DNA of 64,000 nucleotides, from contig NZ_RBKT01000001.1 of assembly GCF_003633685.1 (NCBI RefSeq), forward strand, positions 6,572,001-6,636,000. Direction: 5' to 3'. A program made the position numbers and the translations under genes. Positions 7,933 through 18,126 of the stretch are shown piece after piece. Source of the stretch: Micromonospora pisi (lineage in GTDB: Bacteria; Actinomycetota; Actinomycetes; Mycobacteriales; Micromonosporaceae). The notes below the pieces were generated by a model, which was given only the letters and a program-made list of their open reading frames with translations, searched no databases and was not told the DNA's origin. Every line of letters begins with the position of its first letter. The first letter of the stretch is position 1.

Positions 7933-9408
7933 CTAGGGGTTCGGTGCGAGCATCCGCTTGTTCGGACGTCGAACGAGCAGGATCGACAATCCGGTGACGA
8001 CGAGCATCAACACCAGGTGGATGACAGTGACCGTGGTGAGCGCATTGGAGATTTCCGGGTGGCCTTGGTGACTTCCGAACGTCGCGAAGAACACCGAGCC
8101 GATGACGGCCACACCAGCCGCACTGGCGAACTGTTGCGCGGTGGACAGACTTCCGGCAGCGGCCCCGGCCGCCCGCCGGGGAACCTCGGCGAGCACTGAT
8201 CCGACGAGGGCGGGAAACGCGAGCCCGGTACCGAGGCCAAGCATGACCATCTCGGGTATCAGTGCCCAGATCCCGATCGTGTTTCCCTCGACCCGGACAA
8301 CGACGATGGTGGCCAGCAGTGCGAGTGCGGAGATGGCCGCACCGAGGGTAATCATGCGCGCGCCGTAGCGGGCGACCAGCGGTCGGGCCAGGATCGAGGT
8401 CACGCCGAACACGACGCCCATCGGCATGAACGCCATTCCGGCCGCCAACGCGGTGAGGCCCAGGCCGGACTGGACCACCAGGGTCAGCACGAAGAAGTAG
8501 CTGCCCCAGAAGCCGAGGAAGGCGACGTTGGTGAGCAGCCCGATCACGAATGGTCTGGTCCGGAACAGGGTCACGTCGAGCACCGGCTCCTCCCCACGGT
8601 CACCCAGCTTGCGCTCCCACGCGATGACCGCGGTCAGGGTGGGAACACTCGCCGCCATGGAGATCCAGGTCCAGGTCGGCCAACCCTGGGTGCGGCCGAG
8701 AACCAGTGGCACCAGCAGGAGCGCGAGGCCGACCGGAATGCCGAGGGCGCCGACCGGATCGAGACGCCGGGCCGCCAGTGGGGTGCGCGGCAGTGTACGC
8801 AGGGCGAAGGTGAGCGCGAGCAGACCGACCGGGACGTTGACCAGGAAGATGTTTCGCCAGCCCCAACCGAACAGGTTGGCATTGATCAGCACTCCACCCA
8901 GGACCTGGCCCGCGACACTGCCGATACCCATCGTCATGCCGAACCAGCCGAGCGCTCGGGTACGTTCCGCCGGCGGGAACGCCGCCGTGATCAGCGCCAG
9001 CACCTGCGGGACCATGATCGCGGCCGTGGCCCCCTGTAGTAGCCGTGCGCCGACTAATTGCATCGGACTCTGTGCCACCCCGCAGAGCAACGACGCGATG
9101 GTGAAGGCGACCATGCCGACCAGGAACAGTCGCCGGTATCCGAAGAGATCCCCCAGCCGGCCGCCGGTGACCATGCCGCTGGCGTAGGTGAACGCGTAAC
9201 CGGCGACGATGAGTTCCAGCGCCGACTCGGTGGTGTGCAATTCGTGCTGCAACGGCGGGGCCGCTATGTTGACCGCAGAGAAGTCGAACAACCCCATAAA
9301 GATTGCGATGAGAATCACCGGCAGCATCCGCCACCGTTCCGGGTGGGCCGACAGCTCCGCCGGTACGGATGTTGGTACGGCCTGCCGGGCGCGCACATTG
9401 TTCGGCAT
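7933..9408 (-). CDS. MFS drug exporter, DHA2 (EmrB/QacA) family
   Basis: 491 residues with about 14 hydrophobic segments, the DHA2 topology. Motif A appears as GRLGDLFGYRRLF after the second segment, and motif C-like Gly/Pro patterning (GMTMGIGSVAGQVLGGVLI) in the fifth. Such proton antiporters export lipophilic drugs or natural products. The gene for a MmyB-type regulator lies upstream on the same strand across a 262-base gap, suggesting linked control of efflux. The start has only a weak ribosome site. Confidence 0.93.
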   Translation of the reverse strand: MPNNVRARQAVPTSVPAELSAHPERWRMLPVILIAIFMGLFDFSAVNIAAPPLQHELHTTESALELIVAGYAFTYASGMVTGGRLGDLFGYRRLFLVGMVAFTIASLLCGVAQSPMQLVGARLLQGATAAIMVPQVLALITAAFPPAERTRALGWFGMTMGIGSVAGQVLGGVLINANLFGWGWRNIFLVNVPVGLLALTFALRTLPRTPLAARRLDPVGALGIPVGLALLLVPLVLGRTQGWPTWTWISMAASVPTLTAVIAWERKLGDRGEEPVLDVTLFRTRPFVIGLLTNVAFLGFWGSYFFVLTLVVQSGLGLTALAAGMAFMPMGVVFGVTSILARPLVARYGARMITLGAAISALALLATIVVVRVEGNTIGIWALIPEMVMLGLGTGLAFPALVGSVLAEVPRRAAGAAAGSLSTAQQFASAAGVAVIGSVFFATFGSHQGHPEISNALTTVTVIHLVLMLVVTGLSILLVRRPNKRMLAPNP

Positions 9409-9670
9409 TAGTTCTGTTGGGTCCGTTTCTCGGGCGAGGATGCCCGGACACCTCCGGTCGCGCTTTCTTCGCGGGAATCCCGCTCGGCACTGCGGGCAGC
9501 GCGCAGTGAGGAATCGGTGAGAATCGCGTTTGCGCAGTGGGATTCGGTCAGGGCGCTTCCGTGGCTTGTCGGGCAGCCCAAAGTTAGCGACTTCGTGGGT
9601 AGCCAGCCTGGCCCAGTCGTGGCTAGGACGGCGATCACACGGCCGGCGACGTACCTGGCGACGATGGCGG
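9409..9670. promoter_or_regulatory. spacer upstream of the exporter gene
   Basis: 262 bases with no supported gene on either strand. The exporter promoter and the end of the regulator transcript must lie here, but I see no clear palindrome. Confidence 0.35.
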
Positions 9671-10540
9671 CTATCGGGCCGCGTGCGGGTCTCGCGCCAT
9701 CACCGCTCGCCACGAGCGTTCAGAGGGTGAACCCGGCGGTGGCATGAGGACGACCACGGTCTGATCTTCGGCGTGCTTGACGGTCAGGCTCTCGACGATC
9801 AGCTCGATTGCGCCGGCCTCCGGATGTTGGAAATGCTTTATCGCCCGACTGCCGGTTGAGACCGTTTGTTCGGCCCATACCTTCCGGAAGAAGGCGCTGC
9901 TCGCGCCAAGTTCCTGGACGAGGCGCCGCACGTCCGGGTGGGCGAGCGCTCGACCGGCCCGGAGCCGCAACATGCCGATCATCTCCGCCGCGACCTCGGC
10001 CCACTCGTCGCCGTGCAGCCGCTCAGCATCCGGGTGGAACAGCATCCAGTGGATCGCGTTGCGTTCTGCCGCCGCGAGCGCGTCGAGATCCCCATACAGG
10101 CGACGGGCGGCGGCGTTGGTCGCCAGGACATCCAGGTTCGGTCCGAGTACGACGCCGGGCGTCGTACCGAGTGCATTGAGCAAGGCGATTGTCTCCGGTC
10201 GGACCCGCATATTTTGCGGAGCCGGGGACCGAATAGTGCCGGGGACCTTGGCCAGACGGTGAAGATATGCGCGTTCGGCGGGCGTCAGCAGCAGTGCGGT
10301 CGCGATCGACTCGAGTACGGCGTACGAGGCGGTGGCATGCCGCCCCTGCTCGAGCCGGGTGTAGTAGTCGACGCTGACACCGGCCAACCGGGCAAGTTCC
10401 TCACGCCGCAGCCCGCTGACCCGGCGCCGTCGGATGCTGGTGACGCCGACCTCTTCGGGGCCGACCGAAGCGCGGCGAGAACGGAGAAACTCACCCAACG
10501 GGCTGTTCTTCCGGTCCGGAGGACGCCCGTGCGAGTCCAT
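9671..10540 (-). CDS. XRE-family regulator with MmyB-like ligand-binding domain
   Basis: 289 residues from ATG 10540 (MDSHGRPPDRK); an upstream in-frame start at 10615 would add 25 residues of atypical sequence. Residues about 10-75 form a helix-turn-helix: LGEFLRSRRASV, VSGLRREELARLAGVSVDYYTRLEQGR. The rest is the PAS-like MmyB domain (LGPNLDVLATNAAARRLYGD, then LRARAGRALAHPDVRRLVQELGASS). Family members often repress adjacent oxidoreductase or efflux genes and may bind fatty-acid-like ligands. Its gene precedes the DHA2 exporter, its likely target. Confidence 0.92.
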   Translation of the reverse strand: MDSHGRPPDRKNSPLGEFLRSRRASVGPEEVGVTSIRRRRVSGLRREELARLAGVSVDYYTRLEQGRHATASYAVLESIATALLLTPAERAYLHRLAKVPGTIRSPAPQNMRVRPETIALLNALGTTPGVVLGPNLDVLATNAAARRLYGDLDALAAAERNAIHWMLFHPDAERLHGDEWAEVAAEMIGMLRLRAGRALAHPDVRRLVQELGASSAFFRKVWAEQTVSTGSRAIKHFQHPEAGAIELIVESLTVKHAEDQTVVVLMPPPGSPSERSWRAVMARDPHAAR

Positions 10541-10832
10541 GATCACCAGGCTAGCACCGAGATCTGCCGCCTCCGTCAACTCCGAGGGGCGCGGGCGGGC
10601 GGTGAGCGAATTCATCGAGCATAGGTTGGGGAATGCGCCGACAGTGCTATTCCGCCCTCGCGGGTGGAATTATGGCAGGCTGCTCCATGTTCGCCCGGCA
10701 GCGAATCATCGAACCGATGGTGACCAACAGTCCGTATGCGTGACCGGCAGGTGGCCCGCGCGCCCGCGTTGGCAACCGGTGGAATGAACGCGTGTGTCGA
10801 GCAGGGCACACGCCCAGTCCAGGGAGACCCTT

Positions 10833-11345
10833 ATGGCTGATCAGTCGCCGCTTTCGGCAGACGAGTTACTGGACGTCGTGGACGAGAACGACACCGTGGT
10901 GGGACAGGCGACACGCAGTGAGGCGTACGCCCACAGACTGCGGCACCGCTGCGTGTTCGTGTTGGTGCGGGACGGTGCGGGACGGATCTTCGTGCACCGC
11001 CGTACCGCTCGGAAGCTCCTCTTCCCGTCGCTGTACGACATGTTCGTCGGTGGCGTGGTCGGCGCGGGCGAGTCGTACGACGAAGCGGCGTTACGCGAGG
11101 CCAAGGAGGAGTTGGGGGTGTCGGAACTGCCCATGCCCACGTCGCTGTTCACGTTTCTCTACGAGACACCGGACCACACCTGGTGGTCCTCCGTTTACGA
11201 AGTACGGTGCGAACTGCCGGTCGATCCACAGGCCGAGGAGATCGCCTGGCACACGTTCCTCGCCGAGGATGACCTCAAGCGGCGGCTCGTCGAGTGGACG
11301 TGGATGCCGGACAGCTTGGAGGCGTTTCACCGGCTACTCGGGTGA
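10833..11345 (+). CDS. Nudix hydrolase
   Basis: 170 residues from the ATG at 10833, which has GGGAG at good spacing; an upstream start at 10794 lacks one. The Nudix box is complete at about residues 70-92: G-x5-E-x7-R-E-x2-E-E-x-G, read as GGVVGAGESYDEAALREAKEELG. The LLDVVDENDTVVGQATRSEAY start is shared with isopentenyl-diphosphate isomerase-like and YfcD-type Nudix proteins, so a diphosphate-linked substrate is likely. Monocistronic. Confidence 0.93.
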   Translation: MADQSPLSADELLDVVDENDTVVGQATRSEAYAHRLRHRCVFVLVRDGAGRIFVHRRTARKLLFPSLYDMFVGGVVGAGESYDEAALREAKEELGVSELPMPTSLFTFLYETPDHTWWSSVYEVRCELPVDPQAEEIAWHTFLAEDDLKRRLVEWTWMPDSLEAFHRLLG

Positions 11346-11462
11346 ACATATCTCGTCAGAACAACCTCCAACCGGCGGTGGTGCCGGTGCCGAGAATGTG
11401 GCAGATGTCCTAGACGCAGGTCGAAGCTGAACTGGTGCCATCCGTCCGACGTCAGTCACGAC

Positions 11463-11873
11463 ATGATGCGACCACTTTCCAGCAGCGAACATGACGCCGC
11501 GCTCTCGTCCGGGATCGCCGTACTGGTCTTCCGGTGGAGCGAGAGCCCGGCTTGTCAGCAGTTTCAGCCGGAACTCGACAAGTTTGTAGCCCAGCACCCG
11601 GAGTGCCCGGTCTGGACGGTCGAAGCGGTGGAGCAGAAAGACCTGTCCGAACTGCATCACCTGCGGGCGCTGCCCAGCATCGTCGTCTACCGCGACGGCC
11701 TACCGGCCCGGCGCTTCGCGGGGTCGATGTCGGCCGACGACCTGGCGGCGTCGGTGGACGAGGTGTCTCAGGCCGACATGCAGGAGGAGTACAACGATTG
11801 GGTGCTCGAGATGATCGAGATGTTGGATACCGGTGAGGCCGGATCTCCGTTCGTGACAGCTCCCCAGCCCTGA
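11463..11873 (+). CDS. thioredoxin-fold protein lacking the CXXC motif
   Basis: 136 residues. Strand-helix pattern of thioredoxin: VLVFRWSESPACQQFQPELDKF, then the cis-proline segment ALPSIVVYRDGLPARRF. At the redox site only one Cys remains (S-P-A-C), so the usual CXXC disulfide chemistry is impossible; a monothiol or purely structural role is likely. The acidic C-terminal extension (EEYNDWVLEMIEMLD) is unusual. A hairpin terminator follows at 11940-11970. Confidence 0.8.
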   Translation: MMRPLSSSEHDAALSSGIAVLVFRWSESPACQQFQPELDKFVAQHPECPVWTVEAVEQKDLSELHHLRALPSIVVYRDGLPARRFAGSMSADDLAASVDEVSQADMQEEYNDWVLEMIEMLDTGEAGSPFVTAPQP

Positions 11874-11890
11874 GCCGGTCTTCGCCCCGG

Positions 11891-12358
11891 TCAACCGCGC
11901 TGGTCCGGGATTCCCCGGCCAGGCGGAGTGCCAGCGGAGGAGGCCCCCGGCATCGCGCGCCGGGGGCCTCTCTTGTGTGCGTGCGCCCTAAAAGGGTGTG
12001 GCGGGGGTCGGGCTGGCCACCTGAAGCGGGTCAGCAGCACCGAGTCCTCCATCGACCAGATCCCGGTTGCCGTGTTCGGCCCCATGATCGTGATCTCCGG
12101 CATGGCTCCCGAGTGGGCCGACGGTGCGGCGCCGGTGAGGTCGCGAATCGTGTACGCGAACTCCTTCGGCGACTTCCAGGTGATCCCGTCGGTCGTGAGC
12201 TTGGCATTGGGAGTGAAGATCGCAGCCAGCTCATCGTGCTTCTTCTCGTCCACCAGGCGGAAGTAGCGGGCCTTGAGCTGGTGGATCTCCTCAATGTCCT
12301 CCAAGCGCCCAGTCGGTCGAGTTCGCAACCCGTCGCCCTGCCACGGGTGGGCACTCAT
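11891..12358 (-). pseudogene. SnoaL-like (NTF2-fold) gene, 3'-truncated
   Basis: From ATG 12358 the protein reads as a SnoaL_4-type NTF2 fold for about 110 residues: IEEIHQLKARYFRLVDEKKH, an IFTPNAKLTTDG strand and ATGIWSMEDSVLL. Family members then continue with a G-Y-G-H-Y-H-E-x-Y strand and an IASLxLTR end of about 40 residues. Here, from about 12020, the frame continues into low-complexity Pro/Arg/Ala sequence and across a terminator hairpin to a chance stop at 11891. The last strands of the sheet are missing, so it is probably inactive. Family members often sit beside MDR/SDR genes, as here. Confidence 0.65.
11940..11970 (+). terminator. 12-bp hairpin terminator with T-rich tail
   Basis: Perfect 12-bp stem, arms 11940-11951 and 11959-11970, 7-base loop, followed on the plus strand by TCTTGT. 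It terminates the thioredoxin-fold gene. It also lies inside the open frame of the truncated SnoaL-like gene on the other strand, indicating that the frame's end there is not original. Confidence 0.8.
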
Positions 12359-12498
12359 TCGGCATGAATGGTTCCTCCCGTGATACCTGGGCACATTGAA
12401 GTGCTCTCTTGTCGCCCGGGTCGGCTTTCCACACACTCAGTAGAGCAGTACGGAATTGATACCAGGTACGTGATGAGGACCACGAGAGGAACACGATC

Positions 12499-13482
12499 GT
12501 GCGAGCTGTTGGTCTGCGCGAGTTCGGCGGGCCGGAGGTGCTGCAGGTTATCGAACTGCCGGAACCGCATGCCGGTCCCGGCGAGGTTCGGGTACGCGTA
12601 CACGCGGCCTCGGTGAATCCGTCGGACACCCTGTTGCGTGCCGGTGTCCACGCCGAGGCGCTGTCCGGGGTGCCGGGGCCCTACGTGCCCGGAATGGACG
12701 TCGCGGGTGTGGTCGACGAGATCGGCCCTGGGACGGTCACGGATCTGTCGGTCGGTGACCCGGTCATGGCGATGATCCTGCCGGTGACTCCGAAGCCCGA
12801 CGGCTCGCTTGAGAACAGCGGTGGCGGTTACGTGGAGTACGTCGCGCTTCCCGTGAACTGGGTCGTCCGTGCGCCGGCCGGCGTGAGCCACGAGGCCGCG
12901 GCGACCCTGCCGATGAACGCGTTGACCGCACTGTTGGCTCTGGATCAGTTGGCTCTCGCGTCAGGTTCGACCCTGGCCGTGGTCGGGGCCGCCGGGACAC
13001 TCGGTAGCTACCTGGTGCAGATGGCCAGTCACGCCGGACTGACCGTGGTTGCCGATGCCGCCCCGGCCGACGAGGCCCTGGTCCGCGAGTCCGGCGCGAC
13101 CGACGTTGTGGCCCGGGGCTCCGATGTGGCGCAGCGTATCCGGGCCCGCTGGCCCGAGGGTGTGGACGCGGTCGCGGACGTGGCGCTGGTCGGGTCGCGG
13201 CTGCTCGACGCCATTAGGGACGGTGGCACGCTGGTCCCGTTCCGGCAGAGCGCCGAACCCGGCGGATATGAGGTCGGGAGCACCCGCGGGATCACGGTAC
13301 GGATTCCGTTCGTGCCGGACTACGCCGGCCGGGCGGACAAGCTGGACGAGGTCCGCCGCCTGGCCGAGTCAGGTGTGCTCATCCCGAGGGTCGCGAAGGT
13401 CCTGCCCGCCGCCGAGGCGCCCGACGCGCATCGCCGCTTCGCGGCCGGCGGCGTACGCGGCCGGCTCGTGCTCACCTTCTGA
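12499..13482 (+). CDS. NADP-dependent oxidoreductase, MDR (quinone oxidoreductase-like)
   Basis: 327 residues from GTG 12499 behind AGAGGA. N-terminal GroES-like domain (VRVRVHAASVNPSDTLLR, PGMDVAGVVDEIGPG), then a Rossmann domain with the nucleotide-binding run VVGAAGTLGSYLVQMA near residue 162. The structural and catalytic zinc ligands of alcohol dehydrogenases are absent, as in quinone oxidoreductases. Ends with the typical RRFAAGGVRGRLVLTF. An SDR gene follows after 36 bases, so a two-gene redox operon is likely. Confidence 0.93.
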   Translation: MRAVGLREFGGPEVLQVIELPEPHAGPGEVRVRVHAASVNPSDTLLRAGVHAEALSGVPGPYVPGMDVAGVVDEIGPGTVTDLSVGDPVMAMILPVTPKPDGSLENSGGGYVEYVALPVNWVVRAPAGVSHEAAATLPMNALTALLALDQLALASGSTLAVVGAAGTLGSYLVQMASHAGLTVVADAAPADEALVRESGATDVVARGSDVAQRIRARWPEGVDAVADVALVGSRLLDAIRDGGTLVPFRQSAEPGGYEVGSTRGITVRIPFVPDYAGRADKLDEVRRLAESGVLIPRVAKVLPAAEAPDAHRRFAAGGVRGRLVLTF

Positions 13483-13518
13483 ACCAATCAGCAGAGAAAT
13501 CAGAGATAAGGATTAATT

Positions 13519-14283
13519 GTGTCCCTGCGTTTCGCGGACAAGGTCATTATGGTCACCGGTGCCACCTCCGGCATGGGGCGGGCCGTCGCCGAGCGGGTCG
13601 CCGCCGAGGGCGCGAAGGTCGTCCTGGCGGCACGCGGTAAGGAAGCCGGCGACGCGTTTGTCGCCGAGTTGCGCTCCGCCGGCCGGGACGCGATTTTCGT
13701 GCCGACCGATGTGACGGTCGGGGCCGAGGTGGAGCAGTTGGTCCGGCAAGCGGTCGACCACTACGGCCGGCTCGACGGCGCGTTCAACAACGTGGGTGCG
13801 GCCACCGCGATCGGCCCGGTCGCCGAGATCGGCGAGGACGCGTGGGCTGCTGAGATGGCGCTCAACCTGAACAGTGTCTTCTTCGGGCTGAAGTACCAGA
13901 TTCCCGCGCTTCAGGCGTCCGGCGGCGGCGCGATCGTGAACAACGCCTCCAACGTCGGTGTCACCGGTGCGGCCGGCATGGCCGCCTACAGCGCCGCCAA
14001 GCACGGCGTCATCGGGCTCACCCGGTCGGCGGCACTGGACGTGGCCGCGACGGGTGTGCGGATCAACGCGCTTGTCACCGGCGGCGTCGACACCCCGCTC
14101 CTGCGCGGCGCCATGGGCCCGAACCCGGAGGAGGCCATCCGTGTTGCCGGCGCCATGCACCCGGTGGGTCGGATCGGGCGCCCCGAAGAGGTCGCCGCGT
14201 TCGCGGCCTTCCTGTTGAGCGACGAAGCCCCGTTCATCATCGGAGCCGCACTCGCGATCGACGGTGGCCTGACCACCGCCTGA
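13519..14283 (+). CDS. SDR family oxidoreductase
   Basis: 254 residues from GTG 13519. Classical short-chain dehydrogenase: TGATSGMG nucleotide-binding motif at residues about 14-21, NNVG after strand 4, catalytic Ser region IVNNASNVG, YSAAK at about 155-159, and IDGG near the C-terminus. Arg after the second strand (ARG) suggests NADP(H). Probably acts on a substrate shared with the MDR enzyme encoded just upstream; the truncated SnoaL gene may once have belonged to the same pathway. Confidence 0.95.
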   Translation: MSLRFADKVIMVTGATSGMGRAVAERVAAEGAKVVLAARGKEAGDAFVAELRSAGRDAIFVPTDVTVGAEVEQLVRQAVDHYGRLDGAFNNVGAATAIGPVAEIGEDAWAAEMALNLNSVFFGLKYQIPALQASGGGAIVNNASNVGVTGAAGMAAYSAAKHGVIGLTRSAALDVAATGVRINALVTGGVDTPLLRGAMGPNPEEAIRVAGAMHPVGRIGRPEEVAAFAAFLLSDEAPFIIGAALAIDGGLTTA

Positions 14284-14297
14284 CGACCCGGTCTCGG

Positions 14298-14355
14298 GCC
14301 TTCGGCGCATGCGACTTCCTGACCGCCGATGCCAGGCGCCGCACGCGCCGAAGGC
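14298..14355 (+). terminator. long-loop hairpin after the SDR gene
   Basis: 11-bp perfect arms 14298-14308 and 14345-14355 with a 36-base loop, 15 bases after the SDR stop. It is followed by a short GACCCC repeat at about 14361-14383. It separates the redox operon from the convergent flippase gene. Confidence 0.6.
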
Positions 14356-14426
14356 TCTCCGACCCCGACCCCGACCCCGACCGCCAAGCCGCGCTGGCGG
14401 CTCGGTACGAGCCGGCCGTCACCTCG

Positions 14427-15731
14427 TCAGACCCGGATCGGTGGTGAGGTCGTCCCGTGTCGACGGGGAGCGATGTTGCCGACGAGTCGTGGGCGGAGTA
14501 GCCGCCAGGAGACGACCGAGAGCCCGGCGTACGTGAGCACGTAGGCGATCGCGGTGCCGTACCCGCCCCAGAGGGGGATCGCGGTGGCGAAGAGGACCAG
14601 CGCCATGACACCGCCCGCCGCGCCGAGCAGTCCGGCGGTGGTTGTCCAGCCGCCGCCGAGCAGGCCCTGGCTGGCGACCGCGAACGGGGCGAAGGTGATC
14701 TCGGCGAGGAGCAGGACCAGCAGCAGTGGGCGGGCGTCGGCGAACTCCGTACCGAAGATCGGGATGATCAGGAACCAGCCGCCGACCCCCACCAGCAGGC
14801 TCACCGCCGCCGCCGCGAGCAGTGCCGTGCGCCGGGTCCGGACCACCCTGGACACCCCGGCGCCGAGCGCGACGTCACGGTTGACGATCCAGCCCAGCGC
14901 GGCGGGCACCACTCGCGGACCCTCGCTCAGCGTGGCGGCGACCGAGTAGATGCCGACCGTGGCGGCGCCGGCCACCGCACCCAGCACGTACCGGTCGGCG
15001 CGCAGGGCCAGGGCCAGCCCCATCGTGAGACCGAGGGCGCGGCAGCCGTGGCGGAGCAGTTCGGCGAGTTCCCGACCGGCGGGCGAGGCGAGCGGGACCA
15101 GCCCGACCACGCGCAGCCGGGCGGCCTGTAGGGCGGCGATCGCGACCATGCCGGTGCCCTGGGCGAGCAGCAACGCCCACGCCGAGCGGTCGAGTGTGGC
15201 TCCGATGAGCACGCCGACCAGGCCACCGGCGGCGACCAGTGCGGCCCAGACACTGCCCGCACGGGAGCGGCCGGTCGCGCACCAGACGTCGGGGAGCTGG
15301 GTCAGGGCCACGTACCCGGTGGTGACCACCAGGACCGCGGCCAGGAACGGAGGCTCGCCCAGTCCGGTGTCGACCAGCGGGGCGGCGAGCCGGGAGAGCA
15401 GGATGGCGAGTCCGCCCCCGGTCACCACGGAGAGCATCGACCACCAGGTGTACGACGCGAGCAGGCGTGCCCCGGTCGCCGTGCCGCTGACGGCGGGCAG
15501 GCGCGAGCGGAGAGCGGAACCGGTGCCCAGACCGGCGAGGAGTCCGGCGATGCTGCCGGTGGTGATGCCGAGCAGCATCAATCCGCGTTGATGTGGCCCG
15601 AGGAGTGCGCTGGCCAGTAGGGCGCTGAGTCCGTAGCTGGCCGACTGGGCGAGGCTGGACCCGGTCAGGAAGGCCACCGGAGATCGCCGGCGAGCAGCCG
15701 CGACCTGCGTGCCCGTTCCCGCGTTCTCCAT
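14427..15731 (-). CDS. polysaccharide flippase (Wzx/MATE-like membrane protein)
   Basis: 434 residues, about 12 hydrophobic segments, Gly/Ala/Leu-rich with few charges, as in Wzx-type lipid-linked oligosaccharide flippases of the MOP superfamily. The N-terminus SPVAFLTGSSLAQSASYGLSALL and the repeated six-helix halves fit that family. It would move undecaprenyl-linked repeat units across the membrane. Divergent from the sugar aminotransferase gene, sharing a 127-base promoter region. A second flippase gene at 24891-26243 belongs to the same locus. Confidence 0.85.
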   Translation of the reverse strand: MENAGTGTQVAAARRRSPVAFLTGSSLAQSASYGLSALLASALLGPHQRGLMLLGITTGSIAGLLAGLGTGSALRSRLPAVSGTATGARLLASYTWWSMLSVVTGGGLAILLSRLAAPLVDTGLGEPPFLAAVLVVTTGYVALTQLPDVWCATGRSRAGSVWAALVAAGGLVGVLIGATLDRSAWALLLAQGTGMVAIAALQAARLRVVGLVPLASPAGRELAELLRHGCRALGLTMGLALALRADRYVLGAVAGAATVGIYSVAATLSEGPRVVPAALGWIVNRDVALGAGVSRVVRTRRTALLAAAAVSLLVGVGGWFLIIPIFGTEFADARPLLLVLLLAEITFAPFAVASQGLLGGGWTTTAGLLGAAGGVMALVLFATAIPLWGGYGTAIAYVLTYAGLSVVSWRLLRPRLVGNIAPRRHGTTSPPIRV

Positions 15732-15858
15732 GCTGTACCGCCTTGTTCGGGCAGATTATTGAATCTGACCAGAATAGCCAAATCGCCCTCAACGCGCCGC
15801 TTCAACTGATACAAACCCTTTGGATACTTTCGGAGTGTTTGGGTCGGAGGCAGTGCCT

Positions 15859-17060
<1,202 letters not shown>

Positions 17061-17064
<4 letters not shown>

Positions 17065-18122
17065 CCGAACAGTTGGCCGTGGTCGGAGCCGACAGCGCGG
17101 CGGCGCTGATCGACCCGGAATGCCCGGACGTCTACCACACCGCAGGCTACGGCCGGGCCGCCGCCAGCACCGAACCCGGCACCTGGCAGCTCGCCCACTC
17201 GACCCACCGGATCCTGGTGCCGTACGTGGTCCGCCGGCTCGACGACGGCACCGGGGCATCCGACGCGGTCAGCCCGTACGGCTACTCCGGAATCCACGTC
17301 GGCCCGGGCACCACACCCACCGAACTCGCCCGGTTCTGGGACCGGGCCGTCCACCACTGGCGCGACCAGGCCATGGTCACCCTCTTCCTCCGGTTCTCCC
17401 CACTGGACCCCCAGTCGGTCGACGCCGTACGCCACCTCGGCACGATCGACCTCACCCGCCGCGCGGACACCATCACCGTCCCGGTCGACCAGGGGAGCAC
17501 GGCGATCTGGGCCGGGATGGAGGGTCGGTCCCGTACCGCGATCCGCAAGGCCCGCAACGCCGGCCTGGAGGGGGGCATCCGGGCCGCCGGCATCGACGAC
17601 GTCGCCGCCGGGTCACCCTTCCGCAAGCTGTACGAGCAGACCATGGTCCGGGTCGGCAGCGCCCCCGGTTACCACTTCCCCGAGGTGTACTACCGGACGC
17701 TGGTGGACGGCCTCGGCAAGGCGCTGCTGATCGCCGAGGTACGCGACCCCGGCGGCACGGTGGTCGCCGCCGCGCTCGTCCTGCGCCACCGCGACCGGGC
17801 CCACTACCACCTGGCCGGCTCCGACCCCCGCAGCGTCCGGGAAGGCGCCAACAACCTGCTGCTCTGGACCATCCTGGAGTGGGCTGCGGAGAACGGCTGC
17901 GCGCTCGTCCACCTCGGCGGCGGGGTCCGCGCCGACGACGGGCTGTTCCAGTTCAAACGTTCCTTCGGTGGCATCCGGACGCCGTTCTGGACCGGGGCGG
18001 TGGTGCTCGACCCCGGACGTTACGCGGCCCTGCTCGGCACCCACGCCCGCAACCTCGGCCGGACCGTCGAAGAACTCCGCGAAACCGGGTACTTCCCGGG
18101 CTACCGGCTGGGGCGGGGCTGA
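17061..18122 (+). CDS. FemAB/GNAT-like acyltransferase (Acetyltransf_6 type)
   Basis: 353 residues from GTG 17061, overlapping the previous stop as GTGA; longer in-frame starts lie inside the aminotransferase gene. The protein has two half-GNAT regions as in FemAB-like enzymes: SRTAIRKARNAGLEG and KLYEQTMVRVGSAPGYHFPE in the middle, then AHYHLAGSDP and a GANNLLLWTILEWAAENGCALVHLGGG motif, with FKRSFGG near the end. The last elements match GNAT proteins found in exopolysaccharide clusters that acylate amino sugars with an amino acid or acyl group (inference). Confidence 0.85.
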
Positions 18123-18126
18123 GGCG

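Noticed and set aside
9409-9713. Open frames on both strands between the exporter and regulator genes
   Set aside because: They lack ribosome sites and recognised motifs and overlap the 3' end of the regulator.
14361-14383. GACCCC repeats as a possible CRISPR or phase-variable tract
   Set aside because: Only about four short units, no spacers, and not in a coding frame that would be switched.
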